Assembly (NCBI GenBank): GCA_023055505.1
Contig: JALIRH010000013.1
Coordinates: forward strand, 372,001-436,000
Length of the DNA: 64,000 nt
DNA from: Callipepla californica brunnescens
Lineage: Eukaryota; Chordata; Aves; Galliformes; Odontophoridae
Direction of reading: 5' to 3'
Positions within the stretch are counted from its first letter, which is position 1. Each line of letters begins with the position of its first letter. Under the pieces are notes generated by a model that saw nothing but the letters and a program-made list of their open reading frames with translations, was not told the origin of the DNA and made no database searches. Positions 38,906-48,791 of the stretch are shown in pieces. The position numbers and the translations under genes were made by a program.

Positions 38906-39479
38906 TGTCATAAATGCTCACAGTCCAATCGGAGTTTTTAAAATATTTAATTACAATCAAAAGGTGAAAAGCAATAAGCAAGCAGCGCTGGGTGTGCCGG
39001 GGAGTCTCCGCTCCACCGACGACACACACCGAGAAGATGGTTCCCTCTTCTTTTATACAGTGTCTTATTTAAAATTTCTTGAAGTCCCCTCCTCCTCTTG
39101 GTCAATCATTTTATTCTTCTATGCTTGTGTGGCCAGTCGCTAGGGGGGTTGCACATTCCTTCAGGTGGCCTTTGGGATGAAGGCTGTTTGTCTTCCTTAA
39201 TGCCCTCTGATTCATCCATCTGTGTATTCCAGGCCAGTCTTGCAAGGTCTGTGTTTGAAATGCTTATCTCTGCCACCCTTTGGTTTGAGGAATGCACCTT
39301 CTGTTGCAGGGTTAGTGTTTGAGATGCAGATAGAGTTCTGTTCCTAGTTTATCCTTTCATGCCTTATAAGGAAATTCTATTCCTTTAGTCAATTTTATCT
39401 ACTGATTGGAATTAAAGGTATTGTATCAGTATCTTTGACTCTGTGTCCTTTGACACGAATCACATTCACATGTTTTACA
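38906..39479 (-). repeat. LTR 1, 3' LTR of the array
   Basis: Begins TGTCATAAATG and ends TGTTTTACA on the plus strand, with TG...CA termini on both strands. It carries a TATA box at 39051-39057 (TATAAAA in reverse) and an ATTAAA-type poly(A) signal at 38946-38951. It differs from LTR 2 and LTR 3 at one base I could find (39018). As the 3' LTR it would supply U3-R with the poly(A) site. Confidence 0.93.
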
Positions 39480-40857
39480 ATCCCCCATTTCCTTTTTGAT
39501 CCCATCAGTGATTGGTGTCTTGTATTCTAAAGTCAATACTGCTTTCCTAGCAGCTAGTAAAAATGGAGCTGCTTTGTTTTTTACAATCATTAATTTGTGG
39601 GTCTTTCCAGCCATGGCTTTTTCTAGATTAATTGGCATTGCAGAAATCTGCATGCCTTGCATCACTCAATGTATTATTCGAATAAGGCATGGAATCATAC
39701 AGGGTAAGAATATTAGTCCAATCATCCCGCACAATATTATGAAACACAGTCATTTTCACCATGCATCCCCAAGTAATTGATTCTACCAATCATCTTTTAG
39801 AATTGAGTTCCACCTCTGAACTGAAACACAGGCAATTCTTTTCTTTTGTCTACCCCAATAGTACATGTGCCTTTCCAGTCCTTTGGCAATCGGTTATATG
39901 CTCATTTAACACAGATCCAAAATAGTCTGTCAGGAGACCTCCAATCTGAGGCATTCCTTCCCAGCTCTTCCCAAAATTCTTTTCCTTGGGGAGAGACAGG
40001 TCACCAATATCCCGGTCCCTCCATGGAGTTTGTGGTTAATACCATTTTGCAGGGGGTAGCTTCTAAACATCATTTGAACTGTTTTCCTTCTCTAGATATA
40101 CAGATTTGTCCAATAACCTTGTAACTAAGCATCCATCCTTCAGGTCTTATTTTGGTTGACCTATGAGTATGATTCCAATTTAACAATTGCCATGGTTCTA
40201 ATTCCTCCCCCCTCCAGAGCCATTGTTCTGTCATTTGAGATCCTAACAAACAGGTTGGCTCCCTTGGTAAATCCAGATTCTCCTAGGATTTTTTTCTCAC
40301 CTCATCATAGAGAGGTGACTTTGTTTCCCTGTATCCTGTTTTCCTGTATCCTTTGCCTGACCTGCAACTGCTTGGTAACATTTTTTTACTAGCTCTTCCT
40401 CGTATTAATCCTGGACTCCGCTGCTATCAGAATATCCCCACATTCCTGATTTGGAAAAACAGATATTCTCCTCTCTTTTGGACAAACACAGCCATTTTAT
40501 GGATCCACCTTTTCCTTTGTTAGCTGTCAACCAGAGGTTATGCCCAGCAACTATACAAGTCTCTAGTGAACCCTTGTCATAACAGGCCACATTTATGTGG
40601 GTATGGAACAATAGCGCCCATTCTGTAGTTCGACAGTATTTAACGTATTGGTAGCACTTTGAGCATGGGTTTGCAGTCCCACTGTCGGGGTAGCTCAGTA
40701 TGGTCAGGAGAATTATTATGCCCCACTGTTTTCTCATCCCTCTGCCTCCTCCGCCTACCGGGTTGCATCCGGCAGCGGAGTAAACTGTCTTCTCGGCAGC
40801 AAGGATAGTCTTCAGGGGCTCCATACGAGCAGTTACATCCTGCGCACCCCTGCCCAA
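39480..40857 (-). pseudogene. env: env remnant, copy A
   Basis: Retroviral envelope glycoprotein relic. The 150-codon frame 40857-40405 starts the SU region. About 40 residues in lies a probable signal peptide (MRKQWGIIILLTILS, then a cysteine-rich segment NPCSKCYQYVKYC). SU similarity continues in other frames to about 39,880, with LFWICVK then a stop, and YNRLPKDWKGTCTIG. The membrane anchor and tail survive near 39,650-39,730 (GLIFLPCMIPCLIRIIH, stop, VMQGMQIS). The fusion peptide and most of the TM ectodomain between these blocks are absent, and several stops interrupt the frame. No fusion-competent protein could be made. Identification rests on SU/TM layout, signal peptide and position between integrase and the polypurine tract. 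Confidence 0.8.
39481..39497 (-). promoter_or_regulatory. Polypurine tract, copy A
   Basis: On the minus strand AAAAAGGAAATGGGGGA lies two bases before the U3 start TGTAAAAC of LTR 1. This is the expected primer site for plus-strand DNA synthesis. Confidence 0.9.
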
Positions 40858-41019
40858 GATTTCCCAGTTTGGACTCTCACTGGTCGAATGCTACAGGGCA
40901 ACCAGTTTTGTTGTTGGTACTCTACTGTTATATTTTCTGCTCCCTTACCTAGCTGCCCCTTGACCCTGTGAACGAATAGCTTTTAACCCTATCGGGAGTC
41001 TGAATTTCAGAGTTGTTGT

Positions 41020-41044
41020 CCCCCCCCCCTTTTTTTTTTTTTTT
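41020..41044 (-). repeat. A15-G10 purine homopolymer upstream of env, copy A
   Basis: Fifteen A followed by ten G on the minus strand, about 160 bp before the env start. The run lengths are identical in copy B (47357-47381). Confidence 0.9.
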
Positions 41045-41239
41045 AACTTTGGTATAAGATGTCCTACCCTCAAAAGCTCATTGCAAAGCCCCCCTTTTGC
41101 AGACACCCCTCCTGCAATGGTATCACCACTTCTCCTTACAATAACAACATATATAAATCATACAAAAAGGTAGCATCCACACTGAGTTCTTTGCATGAGC
41201 ATTATCGTTGTATTCGTATTTTCAGTTCTCCTGGAGATG

Positions 41240-42454
41240 ATGCAACTTTCCAGTCCTTAGTATCGATGGGACCTTTTACACAGGAGACTTGAGTCCAGGC
41301 TCCCTCCGCAGTATGCACCACCATCTCTGTAGTTAAGGTAACAAGAAAAGGTCCCTCCCAACATAGGGTTAAGGAAGTTTCTTTCCAGGTTTTTTATTAA
41401 CACTCTATCTCCTGGCTTCAGATATTAAGGGGATTACATTATGTCACCAGCAAATCTACCTCCTTATCCTCACTGACTTCCCCACGGATTGCAAACAGCA
41501 ATTTCAGTTATCTTCTCTGGGCTTTCCATTGTGTTGTCAACAACCACCCTGCCCACCATTGTGTTGTCCTTATCTTCATGGGATCTCCCCCGTACTGAGA
41601 TGCAAACAGCAGCTCTCTTCAGCAGTACCTGCATTTCTATGGTCCCTGAGTTTCTTCCTAAAGATACCTGTTTGCTCAAACTATGATGCCCAGTTTAGAT
41701 TCAATCCAATTCAATTCCTTGATTTAATTCCATATAGCATCTCATAGGGGAATATCCCGTGTTCCGAATTGGGCATACTCCAAGCCATCTTAGTTTCTAA
41801 CATCAACTTTGTTAACTGTGCCTTCAAGGTACCATTCATCCTCTCTTACAATTTGGGAGGTAAAATGGTTTCCTTGAGAGGAATCGATTACTCCTATAAA
41901 ACCATATCTAGGGATAATGTCTTCCAAGAGATGTTTGTCCACTGTTTGAGCAGTGGCCCTACTTGTACTATTACTAGCAAATCCCTATACCTTCCTGCCT
42001 TTGGTAATTCAGTAAAATCCATCTGTTCTCATTCAAAAGTTCTGCGTGCCAATGGTCTCCCTCCTGAAAGTGTTTGTCATAGATTTCATTTGTTAACCTT
42101 TTTGGCAAATTAAGTAATCCCTAGTTTCTTCCTTTGCTATTTCAAATATCCCTATATACCCACAAAATTTCAAGAAATGATCTGCCAATGCCCTAGTTCC
42201 CCAGTGGGTTCTCTGGTGCATTTGCTGCACAATTCTTTGGGCAAAGTTCTTGGGTAATAATTCCCTGCCATCAGGCAAAATCCACTTATTATCAGTCCAT
42301 TTTACTCCTAATTTCTCAAAGCTCTCTCTTTCTATTTGAGAACAGATTTTTGGTGTTTCCTTTTTGTCATCTTGGGTTCTTATTTCCTCTCTCTTAGAGA
42401 GTATAAAAGTGCTGCCCTTTTTGCCTCCTCATCTGCCCGATTAACTCAGTTTTT
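41240..42454 (-). pseudogene. pol: pol remnant: RNase H tail and integrase, copy A
   Basis: Reading down the minus strand: the end of RNase H (ADEEAKRAALLYSL, 42397-42448), a linker, then the integrase zinc-binding domain in frame 42278-42093 (HQRTH as the His pair; the Cys pair is lost where CQKG runs into a stop). The catalytic core follows in shifted frames: QMDFTELPKAGRYRDLLVIV (first Asp), VIDSSQGNHFTSQIV (second Asp region), ERMNGTLKAQLTKLML and GIFPYEMLYGI. The integrase C-terminal domain survives near 41,250-41,430 (LKPGDRVLIK). An extra ~200 bp at about 41,450-41,650 interrupts the C-terminal part. The order and motifs are gammaretrovirus-like. Multiple stops and frameshifts exclude function. 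Confidence 0.85.
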
Positions 42455-43170
42455 ATTAAAGGACACAACTGAGCTGGGGAGGCTTCTAATTTGTCTAACC
42501 TTACTTTTATTCCTTCCAGTCCTTCTAGAGGATAGATTTTTTTCTTCTTGAAGCACTCTATGTATAACTGTCACTGTTATCCTTACAGTAACCCTTCAGA
42601 GCCTCTAGTAAGAGTTTTTCATTTTCTAATTGACTTTTGAGCTCATCTGTCTATTTCTGCAGTTTTAACCAATTCCTGAAGTGACTCTGTAGTTTGGCTT
42701 TCCAATTTCAACTGCTAGTCACAGAATTCTATGGCTGCAACCAAAGCCAAATCCAATAATGCACAAATAGAGACCTTCCCATTTTCCAGCTCGGGTACGA
42801 CCGTTTTTCTACGGGATACTGTCTGAAACACTCTGCAATTATGCCAGTTTTGCCGTGCCCAGTCTACCTCTGTTAACGAGGGTCTGGCACCATGCCTTTC
42901 TAATAGGTCAAATAACACATCTCACCTTTCATTATGACTACACTGTCGCTCATTTCTCACTACCCAGAAAAGGTTTACACTGAGGGGATGGAGGTACTTA
43001 AAAGGCTCAATTAACACCTCACCACCCCACCACCCAGGAAGGCACAACACACCTATTAAGCAAATGTAAATACCGTTCCAATCACTCCTCCCTCTTGCTG
43101 AGGGGAGCACACAAAAAGACAAAAGCTAAAAACAACACTTTCATAAGCTACAGTAAATAAACTTCTTGGA
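42455..43170 (-). other. Unidentified segment in place of RT/RNase H, copy A
   Basis: About 0.7 kb sits between the first RT residues and the RNase H tail, where ~1.7-2 kb of RT and RNase H is normal. The minus strand holds a 67-codon frame (42918-42715) with LLERHGARPSLTEVDWARQN and PELENGKVSICALLDLALVA, followed in broken frames by coiled-coil-like stretches (LKLESQTTESLQELVKTAE; ELKSQLENEKLLLEALKG) and IKVRLDKLEASPAQLCPLIK. A strong splice-acceptor-like tract ends at 43098-43099 (TTTTTGTGTGCTCCCCTCAG) and a donor-like AAG/GTGAGA is at 42924-42925. No known retroviral domain is recognised. An accessory or captured ORF is possible. The chicken ENS-1/ERNI family, which encodes a coiled-coil protein from a retroviral-type locus, is a comparison to test, not an identification. 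Confidence 0.55.
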
Positions 43171-43690
43171 GAGCTACACAGTTCCTCATTTCCCCAAGCT
43201 TATGGGTGGAATTCCCAATTTTCCTGTGGTTCCTTACGAATGTCACACCTGGGGATTGATTCCTTCCTCATCTTTTTGCATGAGAACACATAGTCTTGAA
43301 ACTCTCTCTCCTTCATTTATGGCAAGGTTTATTCCTAATGCCACTATTAAATCCCTCCCCAGTAAGTGATGTTCTACCTCGGGGACCACTCAAAAATTCC
43401 CTAAACAAATTTTAGTTTCAGCTTCAGTCGTCACATTTTTTTATTTTTATTTTTTTACAATTGGGACCCGAAAAGGGCTCACCTTTTGCCCTGACTACTA
43501 GGCTTTTATCCTTGCTTATTATACACCCTTTAGGTAGTTTCTGTATTATGGACCTTTCAACTCCTGTATCTATTAGGAAGATAGTTTCTTCCGCCTGGGA
43601 ACCTACTTTTAACCTTATCAAGGGCTTTTTAGTTGGTCTCGACCCCAGGATGTATAGCCCCTGACATCCCTATTCTTTAAACACCTCCTC
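43171..43690 (-). pseudogene. pro: Protease and N-terminal RT remnant, copy A
   Basis: The frame 43621-43424 is an aspartic protease with RLKVGSQAEETIFLIDTG: DTG is the catalytic triplet, followed by VERS where A-E-R-S is usual, a conservative change. The flap region and the C-terminal LLGRDLIVALGI motif (about 43,310-43,370) lie in another frame, after stops. Beyond it a short piece with INPQV and KLGIPPISLG (about 43,185-43,260) fits the protease-RT junction. RT then ends abruptly at the unidentified segment. In gammaretroviruses pro is read as part of gag-pro-pol. Here a stop inside the upstream zinc knuckle and frameshifts break that. Confidence 0.82.
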
Positions 43691-43703
43691 ATCCTGTCAT
43701 GGT

Positions 43704-43736
<33 letters not shown>

Positions 43737-44716
43737 GACAATTTCATTTCATGTGTCCTTTCTTCCCACAATAATAACATTCTATTCCTTCTTCAGATCC
43801 CTTTCGAGGAGAATCTCCAATGCTCTTATTAGTATTCCTAAGACTTTCTCTTTTAGGAATTTCCTCCTTTTTCGCTTCTTACAGCCATGACAAATATTCA
43901 GGCCTTTGCTTTTTGTTTCTCCTCATCCCACCTTACATATACTTTCTGTGTTTCTCTCAGTAACTCAGCTAGTCCCCGTTTCCTGCCAGTCTTCTAACTT
44001 TTCCAATTTCCTTCTAATGTCCGTCCAAGACCTGACCACAAACTGGGTTTTTCTTTAACCCTTTTGCCCACAATTCATACTCTCAATTACACTTTCATAT
44101 GCCATTAACAATTGCACTTCTATATACTACCTCGTCCCATTTCCCTTCTCGCCTAAGAAACAATGTTAGTTGTAAGATGATCTTACAGCTTTAAGTCCCA
44201 TTTAGGGGCTACGGACACCTTTCCTCTATTGGTCCGCCCTCCTCATTTAAAAGATAAAAACTCCCATTCTTTACACCTATAACATACATATACACAAAAG
44301 ACAAGTGGTGTACACACAAAGAGAAGAACAATGACGGTTGTTATCACTCGCTTTGTCCGTCTCCGGCCGTTTCCCTCGCGGGAGGACGGAACCGCGGATC
44401 GGGACTCCGCACTCGCTTCGCAGCGATGCTGCGTCTCACATACCCAGCACAGCGCACTCATTCACAACTCACAAACATCGGCCAATACAGCTGATCAGGT
44501 TTTACTTGTTTTCCACCCCACACTTCCATGCAGTAATGGACCATAGCTTTTTTCCTTTGTTTTCCCTTTCTGAGATGGCCAATTTCCTCAATATTTTATC
44601 ATTAACCGCAGGGAACTGTCCAGGGTTTTTTTAAGTAATTTGTTCCCTTTCTTATCTCTGGGGCCTCTCCGTGGGTCCCTCCTGGAGTCAGCAGATTTTG
44701 ACTTTCTCTGTCCCAT
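43691..44716 (-). pseudogene. gag: gag remnant, copy A
   Basis: The probable start ATG is at 44716-44714, giving MGQRKSKSADSRRDPRRGPR; MG(Q) is the usual N-myristoylation context of gammaretroviral matrix. The frame stops after 43 codons (LMIKY then TGA). Capsid C-terminal sequence survives in two frames around 43,930-44,030 (WTDIRRKLEKLEDWQE; ELLRETQKVYVRWDEEKQK). The nucleocapsid has one CCHC knuckle at 43738-43779 (C-Y-Y-C-G-K-K-G-H-M-K-stop-N-C), with a TGA at 43744-43746. The whole gene spans only ~1 kb, so much of MA and the N-terminal capsid is missing. The single knuckle and MGQ start indicate a gamma-like rather than alpha-retroviral gag. Confidence 0.8.
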
Positions 44717-44931
44717 GTCATTTACCCCAGGGGACTGTCCGGGGGTATTTCAAGTAATTTGCTCCCTTCCTTATTCTTGGGACCTCTCTGTGGGTCCCTG
44801 GGGCCTCTCTGTGGGTCCCTCCTGGGGTCATTTCTCTCCCCCATTTCCTTATTCCGGGGTTCCTTTCTTTTTCTCTCTCCCCCTTATTTTAGGTGATTTG
44901 TTCCCGTTTCTGGGCCTCTCTGTGGGTCCCT
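44600..44931 (-). repeat. ~119-bp direct repeats across leader/gag start, copy A
   Basis: The unit starting at 44600 recurs at 44719 (offset 119), sharing GTAATTTG(T/C)TCCCTT and the 17-mer CCTCTCTGTGGGTCCCT. That 17-mer or a one-base variant occurs at 44664, 44783, 44804 and 44915. The gag ATG lies between two units, so matrix codons 8-35 or so are encoded by repeat sequence. Confidence 0.8.
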
Positions 44932-45221
44932 GGGAATTTCCAACCACCCCCTTAAGGGACTTTTTTCAAACCAAACTCTCCACCCCGGAACTCGTCCTCC
45001 CAACCAAGCGGTACTCACAGTCCGGTGTGCTCGCCTGGATCTTCGTGCACAAGAATTACGGGATATTAACTGCAGTTTTTCCAAGGGAGCTCTTTTCCTT
45101 GCTTACTGCTTTTCAAGTTCGTGTGGTACGAAAGGTCGAGCAAGGATCCTTTTCTCCCGAGGCTACCAAAAAGGTAGGGTGCCTCCCCGGGAGTCAGGAT
45201 GTCTCACCCGAATCCAGTCGT
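44717..45221 (-). other. 5' leader with candidate major splice donor, copy A
   Basis: Untranslated leader between the primer site and gag. ACTGTGAGTACC on the minus strand (GT at 45018-45017), about 205 bp after the primer site, is a consensus-like splice donor for env mRNA. The 212-codon plus-strand frame across this region (44640-45278) is antisense to the leader and not supported as a gene. Confidence 0.6.
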
Positions 45222-45239
45222 ATCACGTCGGGGTCACCA
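45222..45239 (-). promoter_or_regulatory. tRNA-Trp-type primer binding site, copy A
   Basis: The minus strand reads TGGTGACCCCGACGTGAT, three bases after the end of LTR 2. This 18-mer is the tRNA-Trp primer site known from avian sarcoma-leukosis viruses. Confidence 0.92.
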
Positions 45240-45242
45240 ATT

Positions 45243-45816
45243 TGTCATAAATGCTCACAGTCCAATCGGAGTTTTTAAAATATTTAATTACAATCAAAAG
45301 GTGAAAAGCAATAAGCAAGCAGCGCTGGGTGTGCCGGGGAGTCTCCGCTCCACCAACGACACACACCGAGAAGATGGTTCCCTCTTCTTTTATACAGTGT
45401 CTTATTTAAAATTTCTTGAAGTCCCCTCCTCCTCTTGGTCAATCATTTTATTCTTCTATGCTTGTGTGGCCAGTCGCTAGGGGGGTTGCACATTCCTTCA
45501 GGTGGCCTTTGGGATGAAGGCTGTTTGTCTTCCTTAATGCCCTCTGATTCATCCATCTGTGTATTCCAGGCCAGTCTTGCAAGGTCTGTGTTTGAAATGC
45601 TTATCTCTGCCACCCTTTGGTTTGAGGAATGCACCTTCTGTTGCAGGGTTAGTGTTTGAGATGCAGATAGAGTTCTGTTCCTAGTTTATCCTTTCATGCC
45701 TTATAAGGAAATTCTATTCCTTTAGTCAATTTTATCTACTGATTGGAATTAAAGGTATTGTATCAGTATCTTTGACTCTGTGTCCTTTGACACGAATCAC
45801 ATTCACATGTTTTACA
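45243..45816 (-). repeat. LTR 2, shared middle LTR
   Basis: Serves as the 5' LTR of copy A and the 3' LTR of copy B. I found no difference from LTR 3. TATA box at 45388-45394, ATTAAA signal at 45283-45288. A middle LTR shared by two interiors is the mark of LTR-LTR unequal exchange rather than two insertions, since no target duplication lies beside it. Confidence 0.93.
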
Positions 45817-47194
45817 ATCCCCCATTTCCTTTTTGATCCCATCAGTGATTCGTGTCTTGTATTCTAAAGTCAATACTGCTTTCCTAGCAGCTAGTAAAAA
45901 TGGAGCTGCTTTGTTTTTTACAATCATTAATTTGTGGGTCTTTCCAGCCATGGCTTTTTCTAGATTAATTGGCATTGCAGAAATCTGCATGCCTTGCATC
46001 ACTCAATGTATTATTCGAATAAGGCATGGAATCATACAGGGTAAGAATATTAGTCCAATCATCCCGCACAATATTATGAAACACAGTCATTTTCACCATG
46101 CATCCCCAAGTAATTGATTCTACCAATCATCTTTTAGAATTGAGTTCCACCTCTGAACTGAAACACAGGCAATTCTTTTCTTTTGTCTACCCCAATAGTA
46201 CATGTGCCTTTCCAGTCCTTTGGCAATCGGTTATATGCTCATTTAACACAGATCCAAAATAGTCTGTCAGGAGACCTCCAATCTGAGGCATTCCTTCCCA
46301 GCTCTTCCCAAAATTCTTTTCCTTGGGGAGAGACAGGTCACCAATATCCCGGTCCCTCCATGGAGTTTGTGGTTAATACCATTTTGCAGGGGGTAGCTTC
46401 TAAACATCATTTGAACTGTTTTCCTTCTCTAGATATACAGATTTGTCCAATAACCTTGTAACTAAGCATCCATCCTTCAGGTCTTATTTTGGTTGACCTA
46501 TGAGTATGATTCCAATTTAACAATTGCCATGGTTCTAATTCCTCCCCCCTCCAGAGCCATTGTTCTGTCATTTGAGATCCTAACAAACAGGTTGGCTCCC
46601 TTGGTAAATCCAGATTCTCCTAGGATTTTTTTCTCACCTCATCATAGAGAGGTGACTTTGTTTCCCTGTATCCTGTTTTCCTGTATCCTTTGCCTGACCT
46701 GCAACTGCTTGGTAACATTTTTTTACTAGCTCTTCCTCGTATTAATCCTGGACTCCGCTGCTATCAGAATATCCCCACATTCCTGATTTGGAAAAACAGA
46801 TATTCTCCTCTCTTTTGGACAAACACAGCCATTTTATGGATCCACCTTTTCCTTTGTTAGCTGTCAACCAGAGGTTATGCCCAGCAACTATACAAGTCTC
46901 TAGTGAACCCTTGTCATAACAGGCCACATTTATGTGGGTATGGAACAATAGCGCCCATTCTGTAGTTCGACAGTATTTAACGTATTGGTAGCACTTTGAG
47001 CATGGGTTTGCAGTCCCACTGTCGGGGTAGCTCAGTATGGTCAGGAGAATTATTATGCCCCACTGTTTTCTCATCCCTCTGCCTCCTCCGCCTACCGGGT
47101 TGCATCCGGCAGCGGAGTAAACTGTCTTCTCGGCAGCAAGGATAGTCTTCAGGGGCTCCATACGAGCAGTTACATCCTGCGCACCCCTGCCCAA
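45817..47194 (-). pseudogene. env: env remnant, copy B
   Basis: Same structure and same breaks as copy A: the 150-codon SU frame at 47194-46742, signal peptide, displaced C-terminal SU block, missing TM ectodomain, and anchor plus tail with a stop between IIH and VMQ. The only coding-level difference I saw in the whole unit lies near its end: the antisense-tail frame reads KTRITDG here against KTPITDG in copy A (C45851 versus G39514). Shared stops show the env damage preceded the tandem duplication. Confidence 0.8.
45818..45834 (-). promoter_or_regulatory. Polypurine tract, copy B
   Basis: AAAAAGGAAATGGGGGA on the minus strand, two bases before LTR 2. Identical to copy A. Confidence 0.9.
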
Positions 47195-47356
47195 GATTTC
47201 CCAGTTTGGACTCTCACTGGTCGAATGCTACAGGGCAACCAGTTTTGTTGTTGGTACTCTACTGTTATATTTTCTGCTCCCTTACCTAGCTGCCCCTTGA
47301 CCCTGTGAACGAATAGCTTTTAACCCTATCGGGAGTCTGAATTTCAGAGTTGTTGT

Positions 47357-47381
47357 CCCCCCCCCCTTTTTTTTTTTTTTT
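47357..47381 (-). repeat. A15-G10 purine homopolymer, copy B
   Basis: Same run lengths as in copy A. Such runs mutate quickly in length, so their identity argues for a very recent duplication or for assembly duplication. Confidence 0.9.
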
Positions 47382-47576
47382 AACTTTGGTATAAGATGTC
47401 CTACCCTCAAAAGCTCATTGCAAAGCCCCCCTTTTGCAGACACCCCTCCTGCAATGGTATCACCACTTCTCCTTACAATAACAACATATATAAATCATAC
47501 AAAAAGGTAGCATCCACACTGAGTTCTTTGCATGAGCATTATCGTTGTATTCGTATTTTCAGTTCTCCTGGAGATG

Positions 47577-48791
47577 ATGCAACTTTCCAGTCCTTAGTAT
47601 CGATGGGACCTTTTACACAGGAGACTTGAGTCCAGGCTCCCTCCGCAGTATGCACCACCATCTCTGTAGTTAAGGTAACAAGAAAAGGTCCCTCCCAACA
47701 TAGGGTTAAGGAAGTTTCTTTCCAGGTTTTTTATTAACACTCTATCTCCTGGCTTCAGATATTAAGGGGATTACATTATGTCACCAGCAAATCTACCTCC
47801 TTATCCTCACTGACTTCCCCACGGATTGCAAACAGCAATTTCAGTTATCTTCTCTGGGCTTTCCATTGTGTTGTCAACAACCACCCTGCCCACCATTGTG
47901 TTGTCCTTATCTTCATGGGATCTCCCCCGTACTGAGATGCAAACAGCAGCTCTCTTCAGCAGTACCTGCATTTCTATGGTCCCTGAGTTTCTTCCTAAAG
48001 ATACCTGTTTGCTCAAACTATGATGCCCAGTTTAGATTCAATCCAATTCAATTCCTTGATTTAATTCCATATAGCATCTCATAGGGGAATATCCCGTGTT
48101 CCGAATTGGGCATACTCCAAGCCATCTTAGTTTCTAACATCAACTTTGTTAACTGTGCCTTCAAGGTACCATTCATCCTCTCTTACAATTTGGGAGGTAA
48201 AATGGTTTCCTTGAGAGGAATCGATTACTCCTATAAAACCATATCTAGGGATAATGTCTTCCAAGAGATGTTTGTCCACTGTTTGAGCAGTGGCCCTACT
48301 TGTACTATTACTAGCAAATCCCTATACCTTCCTGCCTTTGGTAATTCAGTAAAATCCATCTGTTCTCATTCAAAAGTTCTGCGTGCCAATGGTCTCCCTC
48401 CTGAAAGTGTTTGTCATAGATTTCATTTGTTAACCTTTTTGGCAAATTAAGTAATCCCTAGTTTCTTCCTTTGCTATTTCAAATATCCCTATATACCCAC
48501 AAAATTTCAAGAAATGATCTGCCAATGCCCTAGTTCCCCAGTGGGTTCTCTGGTGCATTTGCTGCACAATTCTTTGGGCAAAGTTCTTGGGTAATAATTC
48601 CCTGCCATCAGGCAAAATCCACTTATTATCAGTCCATTTTACTCCTAATTTCTCAAAGCTCTCTCTTTCTATTTGAGAACAGATTTTTGGTGTTTCCTTT
48701 TTGTCATCTTGGGTTCTTATTTCCTCTCTCTTAGAGAGTATAAAAGTGCTGCCCTTTTTGCCTCCTCATCTGCCCGATTAACTCAGTTTTT
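47577..48791 (-). pseudogene. pol: pol remnant: RNase H tail and integrase, copy B
   Basis: Identical as far as I can see to copy A: RNase H tail at 48734-48785, zinc-binding domain frame at 48615-48430, catalytic-core blocks in shifted frames, and the ~200-bp interruption before the C-terminal domain. All inactivating lesions are shared with copy A. Confidence 0.85.

Noticed and set aside
40405..40857. The 150-codon frame as a host secreted protein
   Set aside because: The signal peptide and cysteines are explained by retroviral SU. It lies between integrase and polypurine tract, and downstream env anchor sequences follow.
43738..43779. G-to-A hypermutation as the cause of the stops in the array
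   Set aside because: Several stops are TGA at positions that could have been Trp or Arg codons, but without an intact relative to compare with, the mutation spectrum cannot be judged by eye.
44640..45278. 212-codon plus-strand open frame (and its copy at 50977-51615)
   Set aside because: It lies antisense to the ERV leader, its sequence comes from the ~119-bp leader repeats, and it shows no domain. Its duplication only reflects the tandem array.
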